From assembly GCA_903813345.2 (NCBI GenBank), contig CAIIXF020000001.1, positions 56,716,270 to 56,780,269 of the forward strand: DNA of 64,000 nucleotides. Direction: 5' to 3'. The notes below the pieces were generated by a model that saw only the letters and a program-made list of their open reading frames with translations, did not search any database and was not told the origin of the DNA. The position numbers and the translations under genes were made by a program. This stretch comes from Owenia fusiformis. Its lineage: Eukaryota; Annelida; Polychaeta; Sabellida; Oweniidae. Each line of letters begins with the position of its first letter. Within the stretch, counting starts at the first letter, position 1. Below, piece after piece: positions 32,404 through 44,613 of the stretch.

Positions 32404-33476
32404 ATAAGTGGCGACATCTATTTATTCAGTTATATACCAACTCCCTTATTGTGACCATATATTGAAACTTGGTAGAATGCTAAAAGAACATTGAACAAGG
32501 TTTAATTGTGCCAAATATGAGTTTAAAAACAAGCTATGTAAATGACTGAGTTATCATGTTTGGGTTACTTTTTTGGCTCACCCTGTATATAAGAAGAAAT
32601 TAAGGTATGACCCATCCTCATCTGCCCATAGGCCTCTAAACTATTAAAATCCTTTACTTTACTTCGTTGAGAATATCACTTTTTACCTATCAGTCTTTGA
32701 TTAAAACGTTGACGGGACGAAACGACGAATAACCAACGAGTACTTTGAGAAATTCACGTGTTCAAATGACACAGATTGCAATTTAACTGATTTTAAAATG
32801 CTGGTGTCAAAGGAATACGTCACCGGAACTTCGTCCCCGCTTCCAAGAGTTATTTCCATCGTATTCATTAAATGTGTGACAGTGTCCCAATTAGACTTTT
32901 ACATCCTATAAGTGGTTTGACATCTAATTGACGTTTGTCATATTAATCTCATTTCAGTAAAATGTGATATCTCAAAGTGCAAACCACATACTTCAGCTTT
33001 ATTGGTATGATAGGTGAGCTCGCCAAATATCATATTTTGGAGCACGTTTACAACTAGAAACACATGAATAATAGAATAGCATCTTGTGATATCCAAGCGA
33101 CTCAACATTTGAAGAATTTATGCAGATATTGATTTTAAGATTTTGGGCATACCCCAAATCTCATATCTATAATCTCCGTATCAGTAAAATGGTGGTTATT
33201 TTTTAGCAATATTAATTTGTGTAAATTATCCAAAATAAAGAACATAGGGGGTTTTTAGAAAGTATACTTACATGAATGCATGACTTAGGGACCATCATTT
33301 CTTTCACACCTGGTTAAACTCATTCAAAACGATTGATATATTGGTTGAAGATCAGTATATATTTAACTACTCAACATAATTTACATTAACTTATTACAGT
33401 CGCTAAAGGTTAACTATGCTACTTATCATTAAGTTATATATCATTAAGCCTTATTGCTTTTAGATAAGTCCATAAT
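32404..33476. other. 3' region of the SAND gene
   Basis: Follows the stop codon on the minus strand. A complementary AATAAA (TTTATT at 32998-33003) could end the transcript. A solo CACCCTGTA end at ~32571 looks like one terminus of a CAGGGTG-type element whose partner was not found. Confidence 0.35.
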
Positions 33477-34386
33477 TCACGAAGGTATGTAATGGCGTTT
33501 ATTCCTGCCGTATTCTTTCAGATTTTGTATGTGATGAGCGCAATAACTTTTAAATGTGCTGAGATCAAGTGGAGCAAGTGCGACATCTTTACAATCACTG
33601 GCTTTTTGTTTTATGGTATCGTCTTGTTCTTGCAAAGATGAGCTTGAGGTTGGAGACCCTCTTTTGGAAAGATCAAGTGGCGAGTCAACTGTGTTCGATT
33701 TGCGAAGGTCTATTGGTCTATTTGCCGCTTCCAGATGTTCAACCTGGTGGAAGTCAGGGACAGCGCTCGCGATTGCCTCGTGTTGATATTCAGCAGTCTT
33801 GAAATGTCCATTGATATTATAAGGAACGTTATTGTCGTAAAACATACTAGGGGCAATGACCTTTTCTCGTTGAAAGGTGTATCCATTTTTGGTTACAACG
33901 TCACATTTACCCTGAAGCTGCCATCTTGGATTATGGTCGTTCTTTCGGTTGTTGTTCACTCGTTTGTTGGGTCGTGAACGTTTGCTGGGGCGAGTTAATG
34001 CATCGTGTAAGTGGGACTGGTAGGCTATCATCCGGGCTTTGTAAGCAAGCGCCTCTTGTTCAGCTTCAGTAAGGTAAACATCAGAGTATTTACCGTTATA
34101 TCTGATTTCTCGTTTGATCTCGGGAGATGGAGCATGATGCCGAGATAAATGTTCCTCCTGGCTGCGTCTTCTTTTTAGCGATTGCTCACTGGACAATATT
34201 GCTGGACGTTTGTTCTGAATCTGCATCTGAGGTGATGGAGGTGATGTATTGTTGTTTTCACGCCTGGTCTGAGATTCAGCAGTAAACACAGGCTTCGTGT
34301 GCTCGGCGTCTTTCACCTCGCCGTCGTCTATGCCTTTAGACGTGCGAAGACGATCAATTATGCTGTCCAAAGACAATCTGTTGTTT
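33477..34386 (-). CDS. SAND gene, terminal exon
   Basis: Acceptor TTTGTTTCCAG; the leading A completes a Lys codon, then NNRLSLDSI. Runs 302 further codons to the stop. Contains all three PxDL(S/R) motifs within its last ~80 residues. Confidence 0.8.
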
Positions 34387-37300
34387 CTGGAAACAAAAAC
34401 CAAATAGTCAGAAAGTGAATCGGTTCATAGACATTATTATTCAAATATATAATAACAAGGTATTGACATGCAAACTGTCACCAATTGCGAGTGTCAATTT
34501 GTTTACAGGCGCCAATCTCCGAAGTCCAACCGCGGTGACGCCATATTAACTTCGTGGTATTATAAATGAGAACCCACGTGGCAAATCTATGACGTAACCA
34601 ATTTCAACGAACGTATAGCCGTTTCAGGGGTATCCATTCCTCGTAAAAATAACTTGTGCTAGTAGGAACAGAGTAAATGATTATGAGCACGATTTATTTG
34701 CTACTTCCTGTGAACATAAAAAGGCACCGTGCAAACAAACTACAAATAGACAATTATTATTGGATGTATTAAGGACCTGTATACAAATCGAGCGAATATA
34801 GCAAAATAATGTCAAGAATATTTTTAGTTTCGAACTATAATGAGCCAGGTGAACGGCTATTACCCACACAAACATGATCGGAAATCATCAAATCATGTGC
34901 TACCTCAATACATGGTTCTATATTTTTCTAAAGATCATTGGATGCATTTCATGAAAATTATCTTACTTCAATACATTTGGAGATTTTGAATCGTTGTTAA
35001 GTTGGCTGAACTGATCGTGTGTTTCAGCTGGACTGGGACTACGAAATTCGCCCCCGACTCCATTATCTTCCTGTCTTGTTACATAGTCGGTTATCTCTTC
35101 ATCTGCATCACTTAATCGAAGCTCGTCTCGTTCGATCTCCTTATTTATCGCAAATGTTACTGCTTTGTTTTTCTTTCCCTGCAAAAACAAAGAAAGATAT
35201 CATGTATAGCGTCGACAGGCTAAGATAAGACATTAGTAAAGATACATAAACACGCTAGAGCTGCGGATCCGATTTCAAGATAGCAGTTTACGGAAATGGC
35301 ACAGTCGTGGTACTTTTTAGATTAATGGCTCGCCAAAACTAGCGATTAGGGAGAAGCTTTATTGGTTGAATGATCGTGTACGAGGAAAACGTCGTGTGGT
35401 TTAAATTAAGATTAAACCGTAGTGATTGCATATGTAAATAACATCTATTTCGTACGTCAGTACACAATCTCGAATCAGAGCATGGGCCACCATATTGAGC
35501 CTCCCCATTATATCATGGATAAATGATCCGTATGCGTCATGATACTGTACGTTTCGTAATAGTTCAATCATTCATTAATTAAGAAAATATATTCTTCGGT
35601 CACAAAGCCCCAAGAGATCATCCGTAAGTGTCTTTCCGATGTAAATGAGAATATTATCTCTCATTTATATCACCGCACCAGACCTAGTTTGTATTGATCT
35701 ACCTGGTCCAAACTGCGCCCAAATAATAAGCTGAACTAGGTCACCGTTGGGAACTTCAAACTGTGATAGACCGGAAATAATTAATTCTATTCCGGTACCC
35801 TTATGCATTAATACATTTTCAATAGTTCGATTCTGCTTCTTTAAAAGAAGGATTTATCAACCTAAATTTACGTAAGCTCTGAAACTCAGGCAAACTCAGG
35901 ATAATGTATAATATAATTAACATTCAACGTTGGAGCGAAGGATATAGAGAGTAACTTGTTAAAATAAATATTGTAAATTAACATGCCAATGTGTCCCTAG
36001 GCCCTCACGATCCCAAATTCAACATCTGAAAACTGATCCGGGATATCTGATCAAATATGAACGTCGTAGAGTTAAGCCAAGTCCGTTTAACTCAGTCGTT
36101 GGAATTTATTGGAGATTTCCGCACCTAGTGTTTTCATTAGGAAGTTTACTCCGATGTTGTACAAGGCAAATAAACTGTTTTAATACAATTACGGCGATCT
36201 TACTTTTACGAATGGCAGTTTCGTGAATACAATTCACATGTTCAAATATTTTGAAGTATGTCACAATGCAAATCGATTTGATGCATCGAGTCGTGTCGTC
36301 TAGATTAAATCGTACGCTTCTGAGTGCAGTACAAGTTACGGGGATAAGTGGCGGTAAAATAGCTTTGAACTATCGGCTAGTTAACCATTTAAAACATTCC
36401 ACGATAGCTCTCTATGGGGTTTTATATTCGCGATAAACTGAATAATGACCCAATGTTATTAACCACGAGATTAAATTTCAAGATGCTAAATAATGTATGG
36501 CACGACATATGGAACGCTCTGAGATATGTCGTAACGCTTGGGACTTTACTGCGTCAAGGGTTTGTATCAAGTAGGCCGTTTATAACAATCTATTGTATTT
36601 ATTAATATATATTAATGTCCAGGTTACAAGAAAACTGGCAAACATCATTTATGGGTATTCGTTCCTACACTACCGTTACTCGGCAGGGATTCCCAATCTA
36701 AAATTTTGTAGGATTACGAAACACTAATTAGTTATCGACAGTTTCGTCATAAAAGGCGGAAAACGTGTTTCTATCTATTCACATGCCGGAATGTTTAGAT
36801 CTAAATTACAGGGAAATACCTGGTTCACTTAAAACTCTGATTTATATGAAATTACATTTCGTGCTTATTTGCCAAGATAACAGGGTTTTATTTCCGTAAC
36901 CGTTGCTGCGTTGTGTTTATTACGGAAATGTTTGAGGCGACCCATCGCAGCGAAACACGATGACGACGTGACTGCTGAATGGTTGCGTGCGATTACGGCT
37001 TACATGGAATTTTGCAGGGCTAATTTCGATCTAATTCAAAATGTCGTGCCGTGAAGCGATGGTTTACGACCTGAGTACTTAAGATGCATGCGGAGGTATA
37101 TTGAATCGAAAAGGCTGGCTCCGATCGTCAATTTTAGGTAGTAATATCTAATCAATTCATATAGCCATATCTTGTAAGATAAATGTATGTACTATTATAT
37201 AGCCTGTAAGTATTGTCGATTCGTAATGTCACCTTTAATTAAGACTCCCTGTGAAAATCAAACACCTAACATTCGTTTCAAATTAGGAAACAGGATGCAA

Positions 37301-37789
37301 AATAGCCAAATCAATCTAAAAAGATTATTACAAAATTTGAATAATTGATATCTCTAAACCATCAAAGCTGATTATGAAGTTATTGTTGACATAATTAAGT
37401 AAAGGTGTTAGACTTATTCATACTTTACCAACCTTATTGGCGTCCTTTTCCCTGTGTGGTGCCCCGCTGGTACACTCGCATCCATTAGCGTGCACGGTTA
37501 GGTAGCCCTTCGTTATCAGAACCTTCAGGCTTTTTCCGCCATGTCGTATGGAGCGTTTCCAATCTTTGGCACTCTGCCTGCCGCTGATAAACTGAAATTC
37601 GTTCGGCGTCAACCATCTTTCTTCATGTAAGATACACTTTCCTTTACTTCCCAGACAAAGTTTTTCCTTGTAAAGAATAGCAATTTTTTCTCCACATTCA
37701 ATATCTAGCACGATCTCGCCACTGTCTGTGTTATGTGGTTGAAAATGTACAACACCAAACGAATTTGTATTCTTTGGTTCCTTCATCAT
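33477..37789 (-). CDS. DEAF1-like SAND-domain transcription regulator with PxDLS motifs
   Basis: Three exons, 37433-37789, 34967-35178 and 33477-34386, join in frame to 492 codons. An in-frame TGA lies three codons upstream of the ATG. Exon 1 encodes a complete SAND domain (residues ~28-108) with CGEKIAILYKEKL, WLTPNEF, the DNA-binding KDWKRSIR (75-82) and a CxC ending like DEAF1. Exon 2 is acidic and Ser-rich. Exon 3 carries basic stretches (LKRRR at 260-264; RPSKRSRPNKR at 322-332), a SUMO-type IKRE (280-283) and three CtBP-type motifs: PIDLR (414), PLDLS (426) and PLDLS (462). No MYND finger is present, unlike DEAF1. Likely a nuclear DNA-binding repressor recruiting CtBP; the recruitment is inferred from motifs. 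Confidence 0.8.
34967..35178 (-). CDS. SAND gene, exon 2
   Basis: Acceptor GTTTTTGCAG|GGAAAG (phase 0), donor GAA|GTAAGA (exits with two bases). Starts Lys-rich (GKKNKAV) and continues acidic, with RSPSPAE. Confidence 0.8.
35179..37432 (-). other. Intron 1 of the SAND gene
   Basis: 2.25 kb. Nothing recognised inside; open frames around 36251-36605 on + have no supported splice context. Confidence 0.5.
37433..37789 (-). CDS. SAND gene, exon 1
   Basis: 119 codons, phase 0 exit. Only the AAG|GTTGGT donor keeps exon 2 open; a better-looking GTAAAG lies 4 nt downstream and would shift the frame to an early stop, giving a short SAND-only product. Confidence 0.75.
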
Positions 37790-39390
37790 CGTTGGTCAAA
37801 TTCCGGACCCCTCTTTTTCTCCTATTCTTCCGACACGCCCTGTAGTGGCTCCTTAAATTATGTGTCCCACGATATCTTCAGTTGAATGTTCACCTGTACG
37901 TCGCCAACTCAACGTTTCCCAAGGTACGATTGTAACTTATATTTCAATCAAGTACTAACGTGTGACGTGTTCTTATTTCGTTTCGAATGTAGAGCACATG
38001 TGTATCGTAACAACGCTCAATTTCGCTTCGTCGATTTCAAAAGTTCCGTATTGTGACTCAAGCTGTGTACTAGGCGGCATCAGATGTTATAAAGGCGATA
38101 AGAAGTGTCGTGGCACTTTAGTGTATCAGTATCAATCCCGAATGTTAATTACCAATTTTAAGTGTCGTATACTCTTCCTGCCTTTAACAATGGACTTTGA
38201 AAACGTTTCGGCCGGAACTCCGTAAGTTGATAATCTGTTTAATTAGCAACAGTGATGTGTAATGTGAAAGACTTGCTCGCTAAACAGTAAATTAGACGGC
38301 TGTCTGGATTTAGGCGGTAGTACATCTGTTCAAGTGATTACAAATAAAGCGATCCTGACTGCCGTAGTTGGCGATAGCACGTCAGGCACAGTGTGTTCTT
38401 GTGAACTTTTGTTGGCTACGGATGAAATCTGAGATCTACGATAACATGTCTTAAATCACTGTGCCAAACTCGCCTCCGTCTAACCTATCGCACGACATTT
38501 CTCTCTAATGAAAGCAGCGATCTCCTGCTGGCATGAAGATAAGTGTCACGCATTTGTTGATTTTGACAGCTAATCACCCATTAGCTTACGGAAATAGTTA
38601 ATGTGCGTGCGTAGATACGGGACTATGAAACCTTTAACATGTGAAACACAATTTGAACCAATCTACGGTATACATATATATACAATCGAACTAACACCCC
38701 CTTGCCCAGATTAATATTGATGAAATGGTTAAATACACATTCATCCGAAACGAATAGAAAATCCCAGCCGTTACGGCGTTTACCACGAAACCCTGACAAT
38801 CAAAAGATAAATCCTCCAAATCTAAAAATAAACCCCAAGATTCATTTTATGGTTTATAGGAAACCTGAAACTGTACAATTTGTTATAATAATGAAGATTC
38901 TCGATCTTTTATTTTAAGCATGTTTCAATGATTCAATGCCCACCAATATCATCAGCATGATCACAGCGTCACTTATACCAGTTACATTTTCCGATGCAAA
39001 CATCGTCCAAGCCGAAAAGGCGTAATCGGGTATCAAAATAGGCAGAGTGTAACTAGATAGATAGGCGCGAGGTAAAACTTGAGCTGAGTAGATACGTTAT
39101 TGTATATTGGATGGTGGTATATTTTAATCTTCATACTAGATCTTAATGTGTTTTTTTAAAAAAAGTCTTAAGATCATTGTTAACTTTTTTGGAGAGGCAA
39201 CGTATCGCCTGCTTTATTTTAATGGGTCAGCTACGTTCATGCCCATGTTTATCCAGGTTATCCGGAATACATTATTATGTATCGGTCGTTGTGATCGTCA
39301 AATCAGGTTAGTTACGGCTCGTAAAAATGGATGTCAACTAGTTAAAGTAGAATATATATCCAGAGACTGTTTTATCTATATCTAACCGGG
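37790..39390. other. Upstream region of the SAND gene
   Basis: Immediate upstream DNA is less AT-rich than average, with several CpGs, and would hold the promoter of the minus-strand gene. No TATA box chosen. Beyond ~38.2 kb no gene is recognised; a 71-codon frame at 38702-38917 has no support. Confidence 0.4.
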
Positions 39391-39393
39391 TAA

Positions 39394-40657
39394 TGCGTCA
39401 TTCAAAAGTTTGCGTGAGACCCGCCCCCACGCGGGCATCCCGGCACGGGGGGGGGGGGGGATTGGACAAAAAAATTTGGCCTGTCTAATTCCTTACCCCA
39501 GGGCCAAATAAATGTGTCAATTTCCCTACCCTTGAAGCAATAAATCTGGTCAAATTATATTCGCGACCCCCGGGTCCTTCCAACATGTGCAATCTATTTT
39601 TAAACATCAGGATTTCCTTGTTAGTAGACTGATGCTCGTAAATGTTGAGGGACACACGTGCAGTACTTTGTTTATGTCAATATTTTAATTAGAGACATCA
39701 TATATGGTCATACAATTCTTCGCGGAAAGTCCACTACACATATGCTACAATTAATTTATGAATGAAATGTTCGCTTACGATTTACACATTACCAAATTGA
39801 GAAGCAGCTTTTTAAATGACGCAATTACCCGCGAAATTAAAAGGCAATGAGACATTCCATTTTATGACGACGTTTTCGTAAATTGCCTGAAAATTGTGAC
39901 AAGATGAGCCGAGAGGGACATGGTTTTACTCTTGGTTTGTATATGTTCAACAAAAGTGGAGAACATACCTGTACAGCCTGTATGAACGATCATTTTTGTG
40001 GAATGGGCGGGTGGATTGTTGCGTTTGGGTACACGGGAACAAATCCACATTGTAGTAATTTTCGAAAGCTCTTTTGTAATTTATGCAATGACGTATTTTA
40101 AGATATTGGTTACCTACCTCCGTTTTATTCATCTATATCAATTTTATTAAATAAAAATTCGTTCGAACGTAACCCTTTTTCAAAAATTAATTTTAAATTA
40201 AATTAATCATCTATATTAAATCAATGACGAGCTTACAAATATAAGTAGAACGCGGAAGTCCATTTTTCCGAAGGGAGGGCGAAAAACAAGCTTGACAAAC
40301 CAATAATTACGACACTGCTAAGTATTCTAGAATTCCTGTCTCCAGCGGTTGTTCTCGGCGATTCCACCCCTGAAACTATACCCGACGTGTAGATGAGTTA
40401 TTTTCTTCTGTCCCCTATATGAACGATCATTAGTAGTTCGCTGAATATACCGATCATTTGCAAATTCCGAGAATTCTAAAGTGTATACGGGACGAAACAG
40501 ATTCAGTCAAAAATCCCCATTCCCGGGCACATGTAAATCAAATTCCCCACCCACGGGACGACAATCTTTGTCAAATTCCTACACTCGGGGCAATATTGTG
40601 GATCAAATTTCTTACCCTCCCCACGTGGGGGTCTCACGCAAACTTTTGAATGGTGCA
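39394..40657. mobile_element. 1.26-kb element with TAA target duplication
   Basis: Terminal repeats CATTCAAAAGTTTGCGTGAG (left from ~39399; exact complement on the right to ~40652), preceded by TGCGT on the left and TGCAC on the right end, with TAA on both sides. Near each end are repeated words of the type GTCAAATTCC..CAC..CGGG, suggesting subterminal repeats. A G run of 12 follows the left repeat. No transposase frame. Harbinger-like by TAA duplication only. Confidence 0.65.
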
Positions 40658-40660
40658 TAA

Positions 40661-41541
40661 CAAATAAACTATGACCAGAATATCACTGCACGTCACGCTC
40701 ATATCTTGTAACTTGTGTAAATAGCAGATCTCCTCCCCCTCGGATGGGCCCAGACAGATTTTTTCCCAAATTGGCATAAAAATATTTGTCATTCTTGAAA
40801 TGCGCCCCCCTCCCCAGTTAGTTTTCAAATTGCCCCTGTAGCTATAACTGGGTCATTCTCATACATACGTGCAAGATAAGTGACAACATAACACAATCAT
40901 TCATAAGGGCAATATTTTCTTTTTATGAACGATTTGAATAATTTTCCAAGCACTGCCATACTAAACGTTGTGATGATTCGTTGACCAGTGGCAAATCAAA
41001 TTAAAAGAATATGGGTCCATTCATCTTTGTGTTATAACCACTTGGAATTTGAAGATGGGTCCATTGCCATACCAAAAGTAAAAAATAAAGGTACACAGTA
41101 TGAGCCGAGGACAACCACCAGGCTTAAAATAGAGTGAATCCCCGGGGTCTTGGTCTGAAGAAACCAACAAAGTATAATAGTGATCCACGTTAAAATTACT
41201 ACACCATTCGTACCTGGTTTGTCAGACATGGTTCAGCTGCTTCGTAGACGTTGATGTGGATTCCAGCAAGACACATGTAATCGTGCAACCCCGGGCGTGC
41301 AACACATGTACATGTATGTGTCTAATAGGGAGGTTAGATACACGATTTTCAAAACTTGTACGTGAACTATGTAGAATTTATATGGTCCTCTGTGGATTAG
41401 TTCTCCCATGCTGTTAACTTGGCCGATTGATTATATAAAGGTATACTGAAAATAATTGTAATTAGGTCCCTGGAAAAGTGAATCGAGAGCGCTACAGTAA
41501 TCTCCGGGGGTCGAAATATTGAACACGAGTAACCTCTATAC
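40661..41541. other. Gene-free stretch
   Basis: No exon, RNA gene or element end recognised. Confidence 0.4.
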
Positions 41542-42870
41542 ACGCAGATGCGAGTAGGTAGTTACCAGATTCACCACCAAGTGGCTCGTTCGGGTCAGAT
41601 AGCATAGCGGGTATAGTAGAAAGTTCCCCTTAACTTAAATTACATCTATTTGCGTGGTTCAATTTTCATATAACCCTTATGTATCTAATAGTTATGCAAA
41701 TTAAAATATGTCCAGTAAAAGAAAATGTTATTTGTCAAATACAAGAGAAGATAATTCCCCTTTTCTGATTTTGTAACATGGGGTCTATGGGGAATCAACC
41801 CGAACAAGAATTCACATTTTCAAAAATAATTAAATTTTTAAAGTTGATAGACAATTTTCGAAACCATATTTCTAGATGTACTTTTACATGCAGATTTCAA
41901 ATATGAGATCACTTTGACTAACTTTTGAATATTTAATGACGTAAATCAAGATTTTTCTACTCGCATCTAGTCTATTGACTACCTCAAAGTCCGGACTCGA
42001 GGTATTCCCGGACATGCACTGCGATCTGAAACAAACAAATCTGGAATTTTGGCAATTAATATGTGTTGTTAATATGGGTGGGTTCTAAGGCGTATTAACA
42101 TTTTCAATAGACTAGATGCGAGTTGAAATAATTTTTATTTACGTCATTAAATATTCAAAATTCTTTCCGAACCTCGTTCGAACAAAATATATAGCATAAG
42201 CTTATACAACAATTTCTTAGACCTCTCAATATTAAGATATATTATACAAAGGGAATTTTGGTTGATTTAACAAAAAGTATTCAAAAAATTAAGACAAAAA
42301 CCCCAAAATAGATAAAAATTAAGATAATCTTTTTATTTCATTAACAAGATACTTTTTCTAAATCAACCGAAATTTCTTTTGTACAATTACAATATTGAGA
42401 GACCTAAACACGTTGTGTTTATGTCATTTTGAGGTTCGGATAGATGTTTCATTTCATTCCAAACATATGATACCAAGAACAAAAGTAGTGTCTGATATGT
42501 TTTCTCAAACAATACAGAGAAAGGTGTACATTTGTTTTTAATTATGTTGTTACCATTCAAAAGATGACCATTAAATTGACGATGTGTAAAATTTTCAGAA
42601 ATTTTTGATGACTGGTTTAAGAGAAACGTGTGTTAATCCTTTACATGTACAAGTACGTCTAGAAATGAATTGTTTAAATCAAATTTGAAAATTTATTTTT
42701 GAATATGCGACTTCTAGTTCGGGGTGATTCTCCATACATAGACCCCATGTTATAAAATCACAAAAAGTGAAATATCTTTTCTTGGATTGGACAGACAAAA
42801 TTTTCTTTTACTGGACATATTTTAATTTGTATAACTATTAGATACATATATAAGGGTTCCAGTACATGAT
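41542..42870. repeat. Composite inverted repeat: R1 copies around a foldback relative
   Basis: R1 block at 41542-41810 (+) and inverted R1 second half at ~42699-42870. Between them are inverted ACTAGATGCGAGT ends (~41966 and ~42110) and a foldback relative of 2807-4785 at ~42159-42640 with CTTTCCGAACCTCGTTCG and its complement. The 41816-41997 part is also present inverted at 46043-46170. Confidence 0.65.
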
Positions 42871-43713
42871 ATGCTAGCATCAAGATTCGATCGTAAACAG
42901 ACCCTAAAACACGAAATGGTGGATTGGCCGCAAATTAAATAAACAGTAACAGATTCCACTGAATTTCATTGATTCAAAATTCGATAAAAATAATCCGACG
43001 AAGGAAATAGAATACCCTGAGATACTGTGTCAGTTTAGTTCATAAGATGCATTACAGCATTTTAAATGTATCGTCGATAATTTAGAGAAGTCATCATACT
43101 ACAGATCTCATCATCCTAGACAGAAACCTAGCTTTGTGTAGGTTTTTGTGGCCGTTACGAAATTGAACAACCATGTAGCAGTTATATCTGATATAAATAT
43201 ACCCACGACTCATTATCGTAGAGTAATTATGAGCGTTTAATTTTTTCGTAAACTATACCTGCTGTGTAAGTGAATTTCATAGTTTGATAGGACCTCCTAC
43301 CCTTTTACACCGGCATGCCCGTAGCCAGGTTTTGGTTAGGAGGGGGGACATCCACACACAAAAATGTTTTCGTGCTTAACCTTCGCATTGTGATCACAAG
43401 GGTGTTTGGAGGGGACCCAAAAATTTCTGCAATTGTGCAGAAGAAAACTAAGGCCCAAATTTTGAAAAATGCCCAGTAATGCCCTAATGTTGTTAAAAAT
43501 GACTAGGCCTTAGTTAGTTGATTTAGACAGAACTACCCTGGGTGCAGAGTCTAGTTAAACTACGAAGCTCTCTTTTAAGAAGTGAAGTCAAACGAATGCA
43601 AAGGGTAAGACAGAACAAAATTCGAGCCATAATATCATGGCCTGTAAAATAATAGCTTGTGAGGGACGTAGCAAGAGGACATGCTCCCCCGGAAAATTGA
43701 GGAGTTTTGTGCT
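42871..43713. other. Gene-free stretch
   Basis: GCCCGTAGCCAGGTTTTGG followed by a G run near 43318-43348 looks like one end of a DNA element, but no partner was found. 43555-43620 is an inverted relative of the 12150 and 46790 repeats. Confidence 0.35.
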
Positions 43714-43892
43714 GATTTAGTGCGTTCTGATCGTTCTAGGGATCAAAATATATGATTTACATATATTTTTTAAATATCTGATCTAGGCTTATTTGACACG
43801 CTCTGAGCGTTTCTAGGAATCATATATTTTTAAAAAATCTGATTTAGGCTTATTTGACACGCTCTGAGGGATTCTAGGATCAAAATATATAG
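43714..43892. repeat. Three-copy ~61-66-bp tandem repeat
   Basis: Units start at about 43714, 43780 and 43841 with GAT(C/T)TAGGCTTATTTGACAC and continue GCTCTGAG..TTCTAGG and an AT-rich tail. The first unit is the most diverged. Confidence 0.7.
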
Positions 43893-44247
43893 GTAGGTTA
43901 TATAGGAAGGTTATTGAGGGAAACCTCGTTTAGTTTTTGTTGGTACTGAATTGAAATAAAATGCATGACAATTTAATTCTGCATCGATTTCATGGAAAAT
44001 AAGGGAGAATACCAGTTCAACCAGTATATATACTTTACACTCCCCTCCCAATATTTAGCAATGGCAATCCGAATTCTCAAATTGTATTATGCGCTATATC
44101 CTTTTTGTGATTAAACTTTTATTTGCAAAACCTGTAATTAGAAAACTACTCACGGGTTAAAATAGATACATTTTCAATTCCAATAGGTGAGAAATTGGTC
44201 GGAAAATCAACACTATGAGGTAGTTTTCCAGGTCACGTGACAGTGTA

Positions 44248-44611
44248 CAGGGTGACCCAAAAACAGAACCCACTATAAAAGTGTAATAATTTCTCAAATA
44301 CCTATCCTATCAAACTAGTTATATGTGCATTAACTAGAATCAAGGGATGATAATATGATATGAAGTTTGTTACAAAGAAATTATCATTTGTGATATCACG
44401 ATGTGTAACCTTTTTGGTTGACACGAAAATCTTACATTTTTTTCTAAAGTGGGCACATTTTTTAATTGACCATAACAAGAAAAATATTGAATGTGGTCTC
44501 ACATTGTCATCCATAGATTGTAGTTTATGTACATGAAAAATGAAGCTGATTACATGTGTATTGAAGAAATTATTTCATGTTTGGAGGGTTCTGTTTCTTT
44601 GGGTCACCCTG
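44248..44611. mobile_element. 364-bp CAGGGTGACCC MITE with TA duplication
   Basis: Ends CAGGGTGACCCAAAAACAGA and its near complement (..TCTGTTTCTTTGGGTCACCCTG) with TA on both sides (44246-44247, 44612-44613). The 70-codon minus frame inside has no motif. Fits a Tc1/mariner-type MITE of the same broad end class as those at 3765 and 8429. Confidence 0.85.
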
Positions 44612-44613
44612 TA

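Noticed and set aside
32560-32590. Complete CAGGGTG-type MITE ending at the CACCCTGTA near 32571
   Set aside because: No matching opposite end was found within about 2 kb, so only a solo terminus can be claimed.
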